DNA from: Maea johnstoni
Taxonomy: Eukaryota > Annelida > Polychaeta > Spionida > Magelonidae
Direction of reading: 5' to 3'
DNA length: 64,000 nt
NCBI GenBank assembly: GCA_963942565.1
Contig: OZ012685.1
Span: 19,674,902 to 19,738,901 of the forward strand
The translations under genes and the position numbers were made by a program. Under the pieces are notes generated by a model. That model saw nothing but the letters and a program-made list of their open reading frames with translations. It was not told where the DNA came from and did no database searches. This document shows positions 1 to 11,178 of the stretch, piece by piece. Position 1 is the first letter of the stretch; the number at the start of each line of letters is the position of its first letter.

Positions 1-910
1 CACATGCTTTGCCATTGTTCTTCAACAATGTCTGTACTGTACAATGTATCTCTTTATAAATATTTGTTCTTAATTCCTATACCACAGGGCACTGCATAAC
101 AAGGTGGTGGACTGACTCTACGATTCTCAAATTTAACATTAAAAGGTATTGTTCTTGTACGGAACTCACCAGACCTCAGTGAACATGCTCGGCATATCAC
201 GCTCGCCATGGTTTTGCACATTTTCTTTTTAAAAGTTAGGTCACTTATCTGCAATTTGCCACCATATACTGTATACAGCTTTAATTTTGATTGCTAAATA
301 TTTGACTTTACAGCCCTGCTGGAAAATATTTGTGCCACTTTAAATCTGCGCATTCAAGCAATTAAACTATATATTCATTACTACATATCTTTAACTATTC
401 TTTTAGAAGGATGTTATTTTGGCGCTCTCTTGGTGCACGCAAAAGTAGCGAAAATTTAATACCTGTAAAAAAATAACAGTTATACAGTAACATACTGCGA
501 CTTGGAAATATGGTATTCGATTTCCTTACACCAACCAGCGGAATTCAGAAGGGCCTTTATAAAACTACTCTAATCGCAAGATCAATGTGTTTTCATGAGT
601 GATGGTTGCACATGGAATTGCACTTAATCCGTGCCTATCCTCACTGAACATACACGTGACGTAACAACGTGAAGCAATCCAAACATAGAGATTTGTGGAT
701 CAATCGACTAATCCAGTATGTAAGGGAAATCAGTTCTAGTTTGATTGGGTCCCGTATTAATGTATCTATGATAATGCTCCAAGTGTACATTTTGTATCTA
801 TGGCTATGCATTCTGTATTATATTTGGTATTACGTCAATGAGGAAATTATTTGTTTACAGATCACTAACAAGAGGAATTCGTATCCTTTGTCTAAAGGTA
901 GATCATGAGT
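1..910. other. No feature recognised
   Basis: AT-rich sequence. Open frames of 66 and 79 codons have no family signature or splice context. Nothing I can name. Confidence 0.6.
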
Positions 911-1103
911 TTCACCCTTATGCTGCTGGTGGCCAATTCGGCCAATAAATAAGATGCAAAAAACCTTAAACATGGCTACTCATCTGAGAGTACTCCGCGA
1001 GAGCTATCCAATGAATACCAATATGACAGGGTTTAGATGGTTTTCAAAAATCTTTACGTCCATGTGCCTAGAACGAAAGTAGACTTATCATTGGAAGGGT
1101 TAA
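911..1103 (+). mobile_element. piggyBac-like MITE family (TTAA ends), copy 1
   Basis: Plus strand: CACCCTTATGCTGCTGGTGG, TACTCATCTGAGAGTACTCC, GAGAGCTATCCAATGAATAC and the right end CATTGGAAGGGTTAA. Family ends are TTAACCCT and AGGGTTAA, that is a TTAA target duplication with short inverted ends, as in piggyBac-type elements. An inverted copy follows 200 bp away. Confidence 0.72.
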
Positions 1104-1304
1104 TTTATTTTCTCTACTTTGCTTTTGTTTAACAATTCAACAATGAAATCTATTCAGTATATTTTGCCTGAAAGGATAATGAAGAGTAAATTAAGCGTCA
1201 CAAAGGTGCCCTCCCAGCAGGTTGTTGTACAATTTTTTGGGAAACTAAAAACATGCACGGTGTTTTCAAGCGGAGTTCCTATGTGTTATTATGGACTGCA
1301 GACA

Positions 1305-1523
1305 TTTAATCCTTTTAATGCCGAGGCTACTTTTGTCCAAATCACTAGGACGCAAAGATTTTTGAAAAACATCTAAACCCTGTCATGTTGGTACTCATCG
1401 GATAGCTCTCACTGAGTACTTTCAGATGAGTACCAATTGGCCATGGTTTCAGCCATTTTTCAGGTTTTTTTGCATCATTTTGTATTGGTTGGCAAAATTA
1501 GAAAACAGCAGCATAAGGGTTAT
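1305..1523 (-). mobile_element. piggyBac-like MITE family, copy 2
   Basis: Minus strand: TTTAATCCTTTTAATGCC, GAGGCTACTTTTGTCCAAAT, GTTGGTACTCATCGGATAGC, ACTTTCAGATGAGTACC and GCAGCATAAGGGTTA. It is inverted relative to copy 1, so 911-1523 forms one large inverted repeat around a 200-bp spacer. Confidence 0.72.
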
Positions 1524-1644
1524 ATCACACACATACGTAGGAAAGATTAAGATGGAGAGACTAGTATCACAATTTTCCTAACGTTTGCTCCTTTCAAATT
1601 TTGGAGACTAGCATACTTCTTATGAAAGTAACTTTTCCAAATGG

Positions 1645-2651
1645 TGCATTATCAACATTTCGTACCATGCGCAGTGCGCATGCTCTGATGACGTAGCAGA
1701 CTCGGTAGCTACCGTCCAATTTACTAATCTAAAATGGCAGTAGAATTTTACTGAAAACGTATTTCTGCGGATTCGGCTTATGAAAATAGACCGTTTCACC
1801 TTGATATTGTATCTTTGAATGCTTATGGATGTTTTCAAATAAAAAAATGTTAAATAAAAAACGATTCATTCACTTCCTTTTTCACTTTTAAAACAACTGT
1901 TTGTGATAACGCTTCCCTTCTTTACGTCATTTAAAGGATAGGAAAATGCCTTGAAACATGGATTTCAACCCATTTTTTGACGACTTTATAAAGGTGGCAC
2001 CAAGCGATTTTACCCGGAACGTAAAAAAGTAGACATCTTTGGCTGTATGATTCAATAGAAATTTAGGTGATTACTGAAAGTCGGCCCGCTTCCATTTTTC
2101 ACTTTTAGTGTTTTGCTAGATTACCAAAGACGATTGTTTCATCGTGTTTGTGCGATTGTTAGCTCACATTTTCGACAGTTTACCAGTGTGTCGGCAACTA
2201 CCGACATACAACATTCACAATTGAATTAGCCCGTTCACATGCACTTTGAAAATATACCCAACCATGAATTACAAATAATCATAATTACATATAATTAAGG
2301 AATATTCCAAAATGAATCATGATTATTCATTATTCAGCCTTAGAGGAATATTTAGATTCGTTAAGAAATATTTATTTGTCATGATATACGTCGCGGAGAG
2401 GCAAAAGTTATGCATATAGTATTATTTGTGACCAGCTATGTTCACATAGTCCAGAATTTGAAATATTAATTGGTCTTAAACAGAGGGATTTCAATCCTAG
2501 TAGATTGTGTCTATCTGCCTGAGGGACTGGTGACGTTATTCACGCGAGTATTTAGTTGTCCCGCATTGGCTAACGAGGTTTTAGTGGGCGTGGCCTCGCT
2601 GACTACAGCGCGATCCTAGCGGTGGGTCCATCGTTACTATGACCGGGAAAG
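1645..2651. repeat. 1-kb long repeat, copy A
   Basis: About 1.0 kb that recurs in the same orientation at 48278-49302. Landmarks: CCATGCGCAGTGCGCATG near the left end, GATTCATTCACTTCCTTTTT, AAGCGATTTTACCCGGAACG, GTCGGCCCGCTTCCATTTTT, CGATTGTTTCATCGTGTTTG, and right end CGGTGGGTCCATCGTTACTA, TGACCGGGAAAGT. There are no clear inverted ends, no direct repeats at the edges and no open frame. Similarity is a little over 90% by eye. It may be an unclassified transposon or a segmental copy. Confidence 0.8.
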
Positions 2652-2684
2652 TCCGTAATGCTCATGCATTTGGGTTCTAAAGAG

Positions 2685-2995
2685 CTATCAATTCGGAAAT
2701 ATCTTTCATTTTGGAATCAATATTAATATTCAAGATGTTTTCAATTTTTTTGATGTCATATACAATAAGCAAACATTCGAAATTGTGTGTCAATTGTAGT
2801 TTCATGTCTTCAATCAAGTTAGTTCTGTTGCCCCTCAACTTTCCAATCTTCATTACTTTTGTTTTTTGCGTATTTAATTTCAAGCTGGATATTTGCTGGA
2901 AATGTTTGAGTATAAAAGTGCTTTAATTCACGTAGACTTTGTTCCTCTGGTTTAATAAAGAGTGTAGTGTCGGCCGCATACTAAGAGATTTTGTG
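2685..2995 (-). mobile_element. L1-like LINE fragment, RT part (3' half of a split copy)
   Basis: Minus-strand reading in changing frames gives HKIS-x-YAADTTLF (about 2960-2990) and then LNTQKTKVMKIGKLRG (about 2830-2880), ending ENILNINIDSKMKDIS. These match the QYADDTTL, KTKVVQLG and following region of the 14-18 kb LINE, so this is the same reverse transcriptase family. It is short and heavily mutated. Its 5' continuation lies on the other side of the CR1-like insertion at 3014-3530. Confidence 0.72.
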
Positions 2996-3013
2996 TTCTT
3001 GTTGGTGTAATGT

Positions 3014-3530
3014 AACAATAATAATTATAATAATTGATATTTGACATAGCGCCCTTTCCACTTATAATGTTCAAAAGCGCTTTAAAGGAAGTCAGTGGAC
3101 AGTTGTTTATGGTCCATTATAGTCAAATATATTCCTTTCGAAATAGCAATGTTTTCAGCTGTTTTCTGCACATGATGATTGATGTTGTCAGGGAGCTCAT
3201 TCCAAAGGTGTGGTACATAGGCACTGAAGGTTCTGTCATCAAACCTTTTCAGATTAGTGTGTGGTATCTGTAATAAGTTATTAGTATTTGATCTTAGAGT
3301 CCTTGTATTGGCTTGTTTGACTAACAATTCCCTCAAGTATAGAGGGGCACATACTTGCATGCATTTGAAAGTCAAAAGCAGAATCTTGAACTCAATCCTT
3401 TTCCTGATGGGCAGCCAGTGAAGATCTTTTAGAACTGGTGTAATGTGATCATACTTTTTCGAGCCACGAACCACTCTAGCGGCATTATTTTGGACTTTCT
3501 GGAGCCTGCATAGCAGTATGGTGTATTGTT
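3014..3530 (-). mobile_element. CR1-like LINE 3' end inserted in the L1-like fragment
   Basis: A 130-residue open frame on the minus strand reads DHITPVLKDLHWLPIRKRIE, then FKILLLTFKCMQVCAPLYLR, and later DDRTFSAYVPHLWNELPDNI. This is the conserved end of CR1/Jockey-type reverse transcriptases (HWLPI-x-x-RI-x-FK, APxYL, FS-x-x-P-x-LWN-x-LP). Downstream, the 3' end carries GCGCTATGTC and a short AT-rich repeat tail (AATTATTATAATTATT), as CR1 elements do. It is 5'-truncated. It splits an older L1-like copy (2685-2995 and 3530-3640). Confidence 0.88.
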
Positions 3531-3640
3531 ACTTCTTCAATCTTGTTATTCGTCCTGATGGCTTCTGCTAAAAATTCAACTGCCAGAACAAACATAAAGG
3601 GCGATATTGGATAATATCACACTTTAACCTTGTACTTCCC
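3530..3640 (-). mobile_element. L1-like LINE fragment, RT part (5' half of a split copy)
   Basis: Minus strand reads YPISPFMFVLAVEFLAEAIR and then TNNKIEEV. This is the RT block equivalent to GDPVSPYIFVICAEILGIAI of the 14-18 kb element. The next block of the same protein (HKIS-x-YA...) is found at about 2990, so roughly 500 bp of foreign sequence separates the two halves. Confidence 0.7.
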
Positions 3641-5392
<1,752 letters not shown>

Positions 5393-5571
5393 TAGGCAAC
5401 TCTGCTTAATCCGGACATTTGTAATCCGGATTTTCGTCTAAACCGGACAGATTGGAAGGTCCCATTAACTTCCTATACATATAATTTATATACGCATAAT
5501 CCGGATTTTGCCAAATCCGGACAGAAATTTAGGGTCCACATCAGTCCGGATTAAGCAGAGTTGCCTGTATA
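5393..5571. mobile_element. Short inverted-repeat DNA element (pogo/Tigger-like ends)
   Basis: A 180-bp element. The left end GGCAACTCTGCTTAATCCGG and right end CCGGATTAAGCAGAGTTGCC are perfect inverted complements, and internal AATCCGGATTTT blocks repeat. The right flank reads TGTATA. Ends of the type CAGGCAACTCTGC with TA flanks suggest a pogo/Tigger-type non-autonomous element; this is inference. Confidence 0.8.
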
Positions 5572-5702
5572 TACCGTAGCCTATTCTAATTATGCAGTAT
5601 TCGACCAACGGTATCATGCTTCTGAGCACTACGCCTTAGTTTAGTCAGATATAGGTGTCTTTAGTTCTGCGAAACAATCAATAAAAATCAAAGCTTTCTT
5701 CA

Positions 5703-5816
5703 GTTGTTAGGTCATCCATGCATCCATGCCCCCAAAACTCGGTGGCAACCGGTCGTGCAGTCGTGTTTTCTGCCCAGGCATGTAGGGCAGGAATTAAATG
5801 TTGGCACTGTACTCGT
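5703..5816 (-). mobile_element. TA-flanked MITE family, partial copy
   Basis: Minus-strand half-copy: GTTAGGTCATCCATGC, GGCAACCGGTCGTGCAGTC, then the terminal inverted repeat GGCAGGAATTAAATGTTGGC followed by ACTGTA. The other half is missing. See the copies at 47.6 and 28.2 kb for the full structure. Confidence 0.75.
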
Positions 5817-5952
5817 GCTTGCGTATCTCCATCAAGTACACATGAAAAAAAATAATCAGCCTGGTGAATTGCTGGGTACCATATAAGCCCGGGACGAGCT
5901 TGTGTCAGTACTCGAAACTGGCCGGGCTCAGAATGCCATGCTGGTATTATAA

Positions 5953-6087
5953 GTAACGCCCTGTTGGAAAGTACAATCCGGCGTGATATCCAACCGAAGT
6001 TATCCAGATCCAACGAGGCTGATCCAAATGCAATCTGGATTACTTCGGTTGGATTTCAGGCCAGATTACACTTTCCAACAGGGCGTA
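5953..6087. mobile_element. Hairpin MITE, 135 bp
   Basis: Left arm TAACGCCCTGTTGGAAAGTA, CAATCCGG and CCAACCGAAGT. Right arm ACTTCGGTTGGA and TTACACTTTCCAACAGGGCG, TA. Arms of about 50 bp with a short loop. The left arm of a second copy lies at 55292-55337, where it runs straight into a (TA)n tract. Confidence 0.82.
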
Positions 6088-6521
6088 AGGAATCACCAGC
6101 TCTTTCATGCTAATAAAAAAAGTAACAAATACATCTCATAAAATTTAAAGATAACTTTGAAGGTCAGAACGAGGCTGGTGACCTCTAGGGGTCAGATTAC
6201 TGGCCAAGTGGTAATATTGAATTCTGCCATTCAATATTAGATTCTGCCATTCTATATTGAATCTACAAAGTGTGAACGGCTCCAGATCTAACACCTATTG
6301 ACCAATCAGCATAGAGAATTGAAGCAGAGCAGGTGATAAAAGCCCTGCCTACTCTGTGCCTATATGAGCATGAAATCACAATACCGTACTGGCTTGATTT
6401 GATGGGTTGTGCAGGCCAATTTATCCATATGGATGTAAAAGCTGTAATTGTGTGAGTTAAACAGTAGGTTATGGTCATACGGGTGACTGCATGACCTCAA
6501 ACTGGTGTCAGAACTCTGGTC

Positions 6522-6778
6522 CTACAATGTCGGCATTTAATTCCTGCACTAAATGCGTGAGCATCAGGGTCATAGAACACGACCGCACACCCGCTTGCCA
6601 CTCATTTCCAGGGCATGGATGCGACCACAGGACTATCATAACCGAACTTTGATTCGTCCGCTACGTGGGGTAATTGATGTGCATGGCTTTTTTAACATGT
6701 TATCCATTGGTGTTTGCACAACCAGGCACTGGCAGATGTCCGGTCGACTTGTGCAGGAATTGAATGCCTGTACTGTAG
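6522..6778 (+). mobile_element. TA-flanked MITE family, full copy
   Basis: Left end TACAATGTCGGCATTTAATT, CCTGCACTAAATGCGTGAGC. Middle GAACACGACCGCACACCCGC and CCGCTACGTGGGGTAATTG. Right end CGACTTGTGCAGGAATTGAA and GCCTGTACTGTA. About 257 bp, ends inverted over about 25 bp, no coding capacity. Confidence 0.85.
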
Positions 6779-7017
6779 AGGATAGCCAGGTGCAAAGTTG
6801 GCCATATCAGGCCTGGGCTGGGCTCGTCCAAGCTCTTGAATTTTTCGCTGTGTATCTGATACACATGAGGAGGAGGAGGAGGAGCCAGCAGGTTTCTGAA
6901 AGTCATCGAAAGAGGTGTTTCCGTCACACGGTAACAACAAATCTCCTGTGCAATAAGGTAAAGTACATAGATTTCACCATGTGGACCAGGTGTCCGGAAC
7001 TGCAGCGGCCTATCTCT

Positions 7018-7256
7018 CTAGGGCCTACCCTGATGGCCATGTGGTCTATGGTGTTGCCACGGACTGCTAGCTGTCTCTCGTCACTGCTCGGGTTCAAATC
7101 CCACCAGGGACATGCGAGAAAGTTGCCAGTGACCTAGGGTTAGGCGGTGGTTTTCGTTGGGTACTCCTGTTTCCTCAACCAGTTACAACAGGCTAGTCAC
7201 AATTTAGCTGCACTATGGCAGATAACGTGACAAAAAAAACTAAATTCCAAATCCAG
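7018..7256 (+). mobile_element. tRNA-derived SINE, family 1 (full copy)
   Basis: A head with a tRNA-like A box (TGGCCATGTGGTCTATGG) and B box (GGGTTCAAATCCC, about 7089), then the family body 'GTTGCCAGTGACCTAGGGTT...GGCGGTGG...CTCCTG' and a 3' end with GGCAGATAACGTGAC before an A-rich stretch. The same body is found in many copies in this window, on both strands, so it is a dispersed SINE and not a tRNA gene. Confidence 0.82.
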
Positions 7257-7339
7257 TCTTTGTACTATTTTCTAGACGTTTCTCATGTATACATACCTAA
7301 CGTTGATGCATTTCAATCATGGTGATCACAGAACTCAGA

Positions 7340-7475
7340 TCTGGGTCCTCACTGGATCCCAATTTGCGGGTTGGCCTGGTCGCTATATAAATGTGCGGCG
7401 TTGTGGATGGCTGTCTATGGTGCTTCTGTAACTATTCAGGAAGAGAAGGGGATTGCTTCTTGTTTTTTTTGTGCA
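7340..7475 (+). mobile_element. tRNA-derived SINE family 3, body only
   Basis: Plus strand: GGGTTGGCCTGGTCGCTATA, AATGTGCGGCGTTGTGG, CTGTCTATGGTGCTTCTG and GGAAGAGAAGGGGATT. Family 3 is defined by this body plus a tRNA-like head in other copies. It lies just below the cyclase stop codon, in the presumed 3' untranslated or intergenic part. Confidence 0.75.
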
Positions 7476-7663
7476 GGGATTTATATTCCTACGAAGGTAT
7501 GAATTCAGTATTCCAAATATAGTAATGTTCCCTACTGTAGACATATGAGATGTTTTTGGGAGATAAAAGTACACATTCAAAGTAGATACTATCACATCAT
7601 TCTTGGCATAAAAAAATGAAAAATGAAAAAAAACACACACACATGAATTCCGTTATAACACGT

Positions 7664-8203
7664 TTACATCCGCGTTTCGTCAATAATCTTTTCTTCTCTA
7701 GAAGGTCTCACTTTGAAGGCCATTTCCTGTCGCAACAATGGCGCCCCTTCAAACGGTGCGTCGTTGGCACAAGAAGTAGTTCTTTTGGACCACATATCGG
7801 TGTCCTCATCACAGCTATGTATTAATCCACCACCGGACTGCGGCGTTGGGTGGCAAGTAGGTCCGACATCGCCCGTCATCAGAGAATCGTATGATGGACA
7901 TGGTCCAAGACTAGTATCCCCTCCACCTCCTCCGCCATTTTGGTTTAAATCCCCATTTGGTAATTTTGATTTACATATATTGCCGTTACGTTTGCTGCCG
8001 TTCTGTCCAGTTGCACTGTATCCCAGGTCAGCAGGTACGTCACCACCACCACTAGGTGGCGCCTGACTCTCAGTGGATTCTATTGCAGTTGTTAGGTCAG
8101 GGGCCTCGCTTGAACAAAGTGTCTGCACTGTGTTTGTGGACACACTGCGTTTCCGATGTGCACTCCCACTGGTCACCCAGAATGTCCGAATCTCACCCTT
8201 GCC
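7664..8203 (-). CDS. Guanylate cyclase exon 11 (last exon, long low-complexity tail)
   Basis: The terminal coding exon, phase 0, 179 codons plus stop. The acceptor ends TTTTTCCAG. It starts GKGEIRTFWVTSG, closing the catalytic domain with the conserved Gly-Lys-Gly and Thr-(Phe/Tyr)-Trp. About 165 residues of tail follow, rich in Ser, Thr, Gly, Pro and Cys, with a Gly-rich run (NQNGGGGGGD, near residue 85) and no recognisable domain. The last residues are REEKIIDETRM. Glu-Thr-Arg-Met fits a class I PDZ ligand (Thr at -2, hydrophobic at 0). Long unstructured tails are known in Gyc76C-type receptors. Confidence 0.95.
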   Translation of the reverse strand, partial: GKGEIRTFWVTSGSAHRKRSVSTNTVQTLCSSEAPDLTTAIESTESQAPPSGGGDVPADLGYSATGQNGSKRNGNICKSKLPNGDLNQNGGGGGGDTSLGPCPSYDSLMTGDVGPTCHPTPQSGGGLIHSCDEDTDMWSKRTTSCANDAPFEGAPLLRQEMAFKVRPSREEKIIDETRM

Positions 8204-8251
8204 CTGGAAAAAGAGTTAATAGGCATGACAAGACTTTATGAGATACTGTTA

Positions 8252-8482
8252 TTTATATTTTCATTATCATTATTATTATTTTTATTATTATTATTATTAT
8301 AATTATTATTAGTATTATTATTATCATTATTATTATTATAATTATTATCATCATTATTATATTATTATTATTATTATAATAATTATTGTTAGTATTATTG
8401 TTATTATTATTATTATTAGTAGTAGTAGTAGTAGTAGTAATAGTAGTAGTAGTAGTTGTAGTAGTTAGTAGTAGCAGCAGCA
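8252..8482. repeat. (ATT)n / (AGT)n trinucleotide tract
   Basis: An impure TTA/ATT repeat passes into AGTAGTAGT and then AGCAGCAGT. It lies in the intron between cyclase exons 10 and 11, about 50 bp from the exon 11 acceptor. Confidence 0.95.
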
Positions 8483-8785
8483 GTAGTAATAACAGTATCA
8501 ACAAGTACCACCTTCAATAAGACAGAACCGTTTGGCATTGTAAAAACTAACTGAACACATTCTTGTGGACTTACATATTTAGCTAAACTCAAATGTAACG
8601 TTACTACCACTACTACTACTTACACTATCTATTACCATCTTTCAGCTCAACATTTTTAAGGTATTACAGCATAGCCTAAGTTGGTCTTTACAATATTACG
8701 CTATAGATACAACTTTTTACATAAATAAAAGCTAATTTCGGTAGAATATGACATCAGTATGTGTCGGAAATAGGAAATGACAAAC

Positions 8786-8877
8786 CTTCATTGTGACGAG
8801 GCCTCTCTCTTCTACACCATATCCACCTAATTTATCCAAGAGAAGTTTGCACTCTGGGGAACAGTGGATTTTCAATG
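8786..8877 (-). CDS. Guanylate cyclase exon 10 (end of catalytic domain)
   Basis: A 92-nt exon, phase 1 to phase 0. The acceptor ends CCTTGCAG and the donor is AAG|GTTTGT, a weaker but acceptable site. It completes a Pro codon with exon 9 to give GLPLKIHCSPECKLLLDKLG and then GYGVEERGLVTMK. This matches the usual last strand-helix unit of receptor cyclases (LKIH...C...L...GG...RG...MKG). It joins exon 11 as VTMK-GKGE. Confidence 0.95.
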
Positions 8878-9041
8878 CTGCAAGGCGAATACAAAAATCA
8901 TATTTGATCCTAATAGATAAATAATCGAATTAAAAAGATGCATATATTCTGAAAGTGTCCTTAACCACTATATATTTACTATATATCATTTTATAAACAA
9001 CAACAAAAGACATATTGCCTCTCCACAATAATTTCGTTTTG

Positions 9042-9180
9042 TCACATTTATGCCAATTGTGGCTTATTCATGACTAGCCAGTTGTAAGTAGTGGAGGAAA
9101 ACCGGAGTAACCGGCGAAAACCACCGCCTAGCCCCATGTCACTGGCAACCACAGTAATGAGTGTGAAAAGCTATTTGGGC
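9042..9180 (-). mobile_element. SINE family 1, partial copy
   Basis: Minus-strand 3' half of the family 1 body: ACTAGCCAGTTGTAAG, GGAGGAAAACCGGAGTAAC and GGCGAAAACCACCGCC read on the plus strand. The tRNA-like head is missing. It lies in the intron between cyclase exons 9 and 10. Confidence 0.75.
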
Positions 9181-9388
9181 TAAGACAGCATACATGAACT
9201 TAGGTTTGGAACTACTGAGAATTAAGATCAAAGAGTGTGGTGACTGATAAACAGTATGTACAGCGTACAAACAATAAACGATTGGTGATAAATCTTTAAT
9301 TCGATGTCGTATTATCATCAGGGATTTACTATAGGTCCTATAGACCGATAGGTTGTGAAATATAGTAAGCTTTTCAATTCATCGGATG

Positions 9389-9832
9389 TTATGCCCCGCC
9401 ACACTGAAGTCCGACTATCGAATGATGTTAAAATCGGCAGGTCAGACCCGATAATTTTACCTATCGTGCGATAGTCGGATCCGAGGCCAAAAATAAAACC
9501 GGATCCGTCTAAAGAAGTCGGTACGGTTTGGGATCCTGTTCGCAAATTAGTACCGATTTTTAAAAGTCGCACGTCTTGAAGTTAAACTTGTTGAGCGAAT
9601 GTCTTGTGATTATCTCACGATAATTGCAAGATAATCGCAAGACATAAATCATTGGCTTGCGATTTTCCTAGCAATAGTATGAATATAATCGACTACAATG
9701 ATTCGTATTGGTGTGACTGAAAATGTGTTTATTTTCAAAATAGGAACGTCCATTTCCGTTTTTAAAATTAGCAAAATCGGAGCCGATTTTAAAATCATGG
9801 GATAGTCGAACTCTAGTGTGACTGGGGCATCA
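9389..9832. mobile_element. Non-autonomous DNA transposon with long inverted ends
   Basis: Left end TTATGCCCCGCCACACTGAA, GTCCGACTATCGAATG. Right end GGGATAGTCGAACTCTAGTG, TGACTGGGGCATCAC. The ends pair as ATGCCCC, CACACT, AGT-CGACTATC. About 440 bp, no coding sequence, with a smaller internal inverted repeat (GATTATCTCACGATAATTGC, AAGATAATCGC). It lies in the intron between cyclase exons 9 and 10, and its right end is about 30 bp from the (TG)n tract behind exon 9. Confidence 0.75.
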
Positions 9833-9860
9833 CATAATGATCTGTACGTCCATCATATTC

Positions 9861-9862
<2 letters not shown>

Positions 9863-9907
<45 letters not shown>

Positions 9908-9909
9908 TA
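9863..9909. repeat. (TG)n tract directly behind the donor of cyclase exon 9
   Basis: About 19 TG units on the plus strand, so (CA)n in the transcript, with one ATG break. It starts about 8 nt after the donor GTGAGT at 9916-9911. Confidence 0.95.
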
Positions 9910-9916
9910 TACTCAC

Positions 9917-10015
9917 GCAAACCATTCGACTCCATCCTAGACGCCGTGTTTACCGTATCTCCAAACAGACAGTATCGGGGCATTTTGAGACCTACAACCC
10001 CTGAGACACATGGAC
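9917..10015 (-). CDS. Guanylate cyclase exon 9 (catalytic domain, guanine-selecting Cys)
   Basis: A 99-nt exon, phase 1 at both ends. The acceptor ends GTTTTCAG and the donor is TTGC|GTGAGT. Together with the G of exon 8 it reads [20 protein letters not shown], then [13 protein letters not shown]. The Cys of RYCLFGD is the second guanine-specificity residue. The Asn and Arg of NTASRMES are the transition-state-stabilising pair of class III cyclases. All active-site residues expected of a working guanylate cyclase are therefore present across exons 7-9. A (CA)n tract, on the coding strand, starts within about 10 nt of the donor. Confidence 0.97.
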
Positions 10016-10089
10016 CTGAAAACGACAGACCGGGTGGTACGATATTGAATCAGCGTTTTCATTTCATTTCATAAGGTTTAGAATGTATT

Positions 10090-10240
10090 TCGTTCATCAT
10101 CAACTTTCTGCAATATTCAAGATTAATCATGACTAGTTAATTGGAAGTTGAAGAGGAAAAAGCAGTACCCGTGAAAAATAACCTTTTTACCCTAGTAACT
10201 GGTAACTCACGATTCTTAGGAAGGCAGTAGGTTTGAATAC
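10090..10240 (-). mobile_element. SINE family 1, strongly degraded copy
   Basis: Weak match in the order TTTCTGCAATATT, ATCATGACTAGTTAATTGG, AGTACCCGTGAAAA and TAGTAACTGGTAACTC, which follows the minus-strand family 1 body. It is in the intron between cyclase exons 8 and 9. It is older than the other copies by eye. Confidence 0.5.
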
Positions 10241-10670
10241 TTATAGTGTGATTTTATTCCAAAAGAGTACAAACGTGTATAAAAGTATAGACCATTCAAT
10301 AGATGAATAAATTCAGGAATCGCGCAGGTAGTTTCATTCTGGATATGATATGGATAAAAAACCGACAAAGGGGATCGAACCTTTGTTTCATGGTTCCTTT
10401 TTAAACTTTTTAAACGTTTGTGTTTCAGGCTATATTATACACATTGATGTCCGTGGCAGCCGAAAGGCATTGTTATTTTGGGTATGTCTTTCTTATAAAT
10501 GAAGCCCTTGGAAAATAATTGAAGGAGAAATTTTCGTTAGAACTTTAGCTACAACTCTCCTCTAAGTAATTTCCTGATATATGCTTAATTTTTAAGTTAT
10601 CTTCAAAAGCTTCATATATTTAGAGGACAATTTTCAAATGGAACCCTATACACGAATAGGTTAGGCCACT

Positions 10671-11130
10671 CCAATTTATTTACTTGTCTTACGTGCTCAG
10701 GAGGTAGGAAATGAGCCATTTTGGAATAAAAAAAAAAGTTGAAAAATGTGACTTTTTTTATTTTTTAAATTTTTTTTAGAGTCTGATGACTAGGACTGGT
10801 AGCGATATGTTTCTACCAGCCTATTCTAAACTAAATAAAATCAATCAATCTATTAATCCCTGTAACCTGAAGGATGGGAGGTATACCTCCTCAAGTCTGA
10901 GGCTCTACTACAGCAATGAAAGCTTCCTGTAGTTGATTGAATCACACTTACAAAGAATATTCTTAAAACTTGCACTTTTTTTTTTTTTTTGGAGTCTGAC
11001 AGATAATTTTAAAACCACTTTCGTCCGTAAGACACCATAGATGACTTTTTTTTCTTTTTTTTTGGAGTCTGACAGGATTTTTTTTCCAAAAAAAGCTCGT
11101 AAGACAAGTAATTAAATTGGAGTGGCCTTA
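10671..11130. mobile_element. Non-autonomous DNA transposon, 460 bp
   Basis: Left end TTAGGCCACTCCAATTTATT, TACTTGTCTTACG. Right end CGTAAGACAAGTAATTAAAT, TGGAGTGGCCTTA. The inverted repeats span about 32 bp with two mismatches. Inside, a TTTTTGGAGTCTGACAG block followed by a T- or A-rich stretch occurs three times (10775, 10990, 11060), so the core has been tandemly copied. No coding sequence. Confidence 0.8.
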
Positions 11131-11178
11131 AACCCATAAAAAGCAATGTTACAGTGAGTACAGTGGTAAACAGAGAAT

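Noticed and set aside
8253-8610. Asn/Ile/Thr repeat frames
   Set aside because: Translation of the (ATT)n tract in a cyclase intron.
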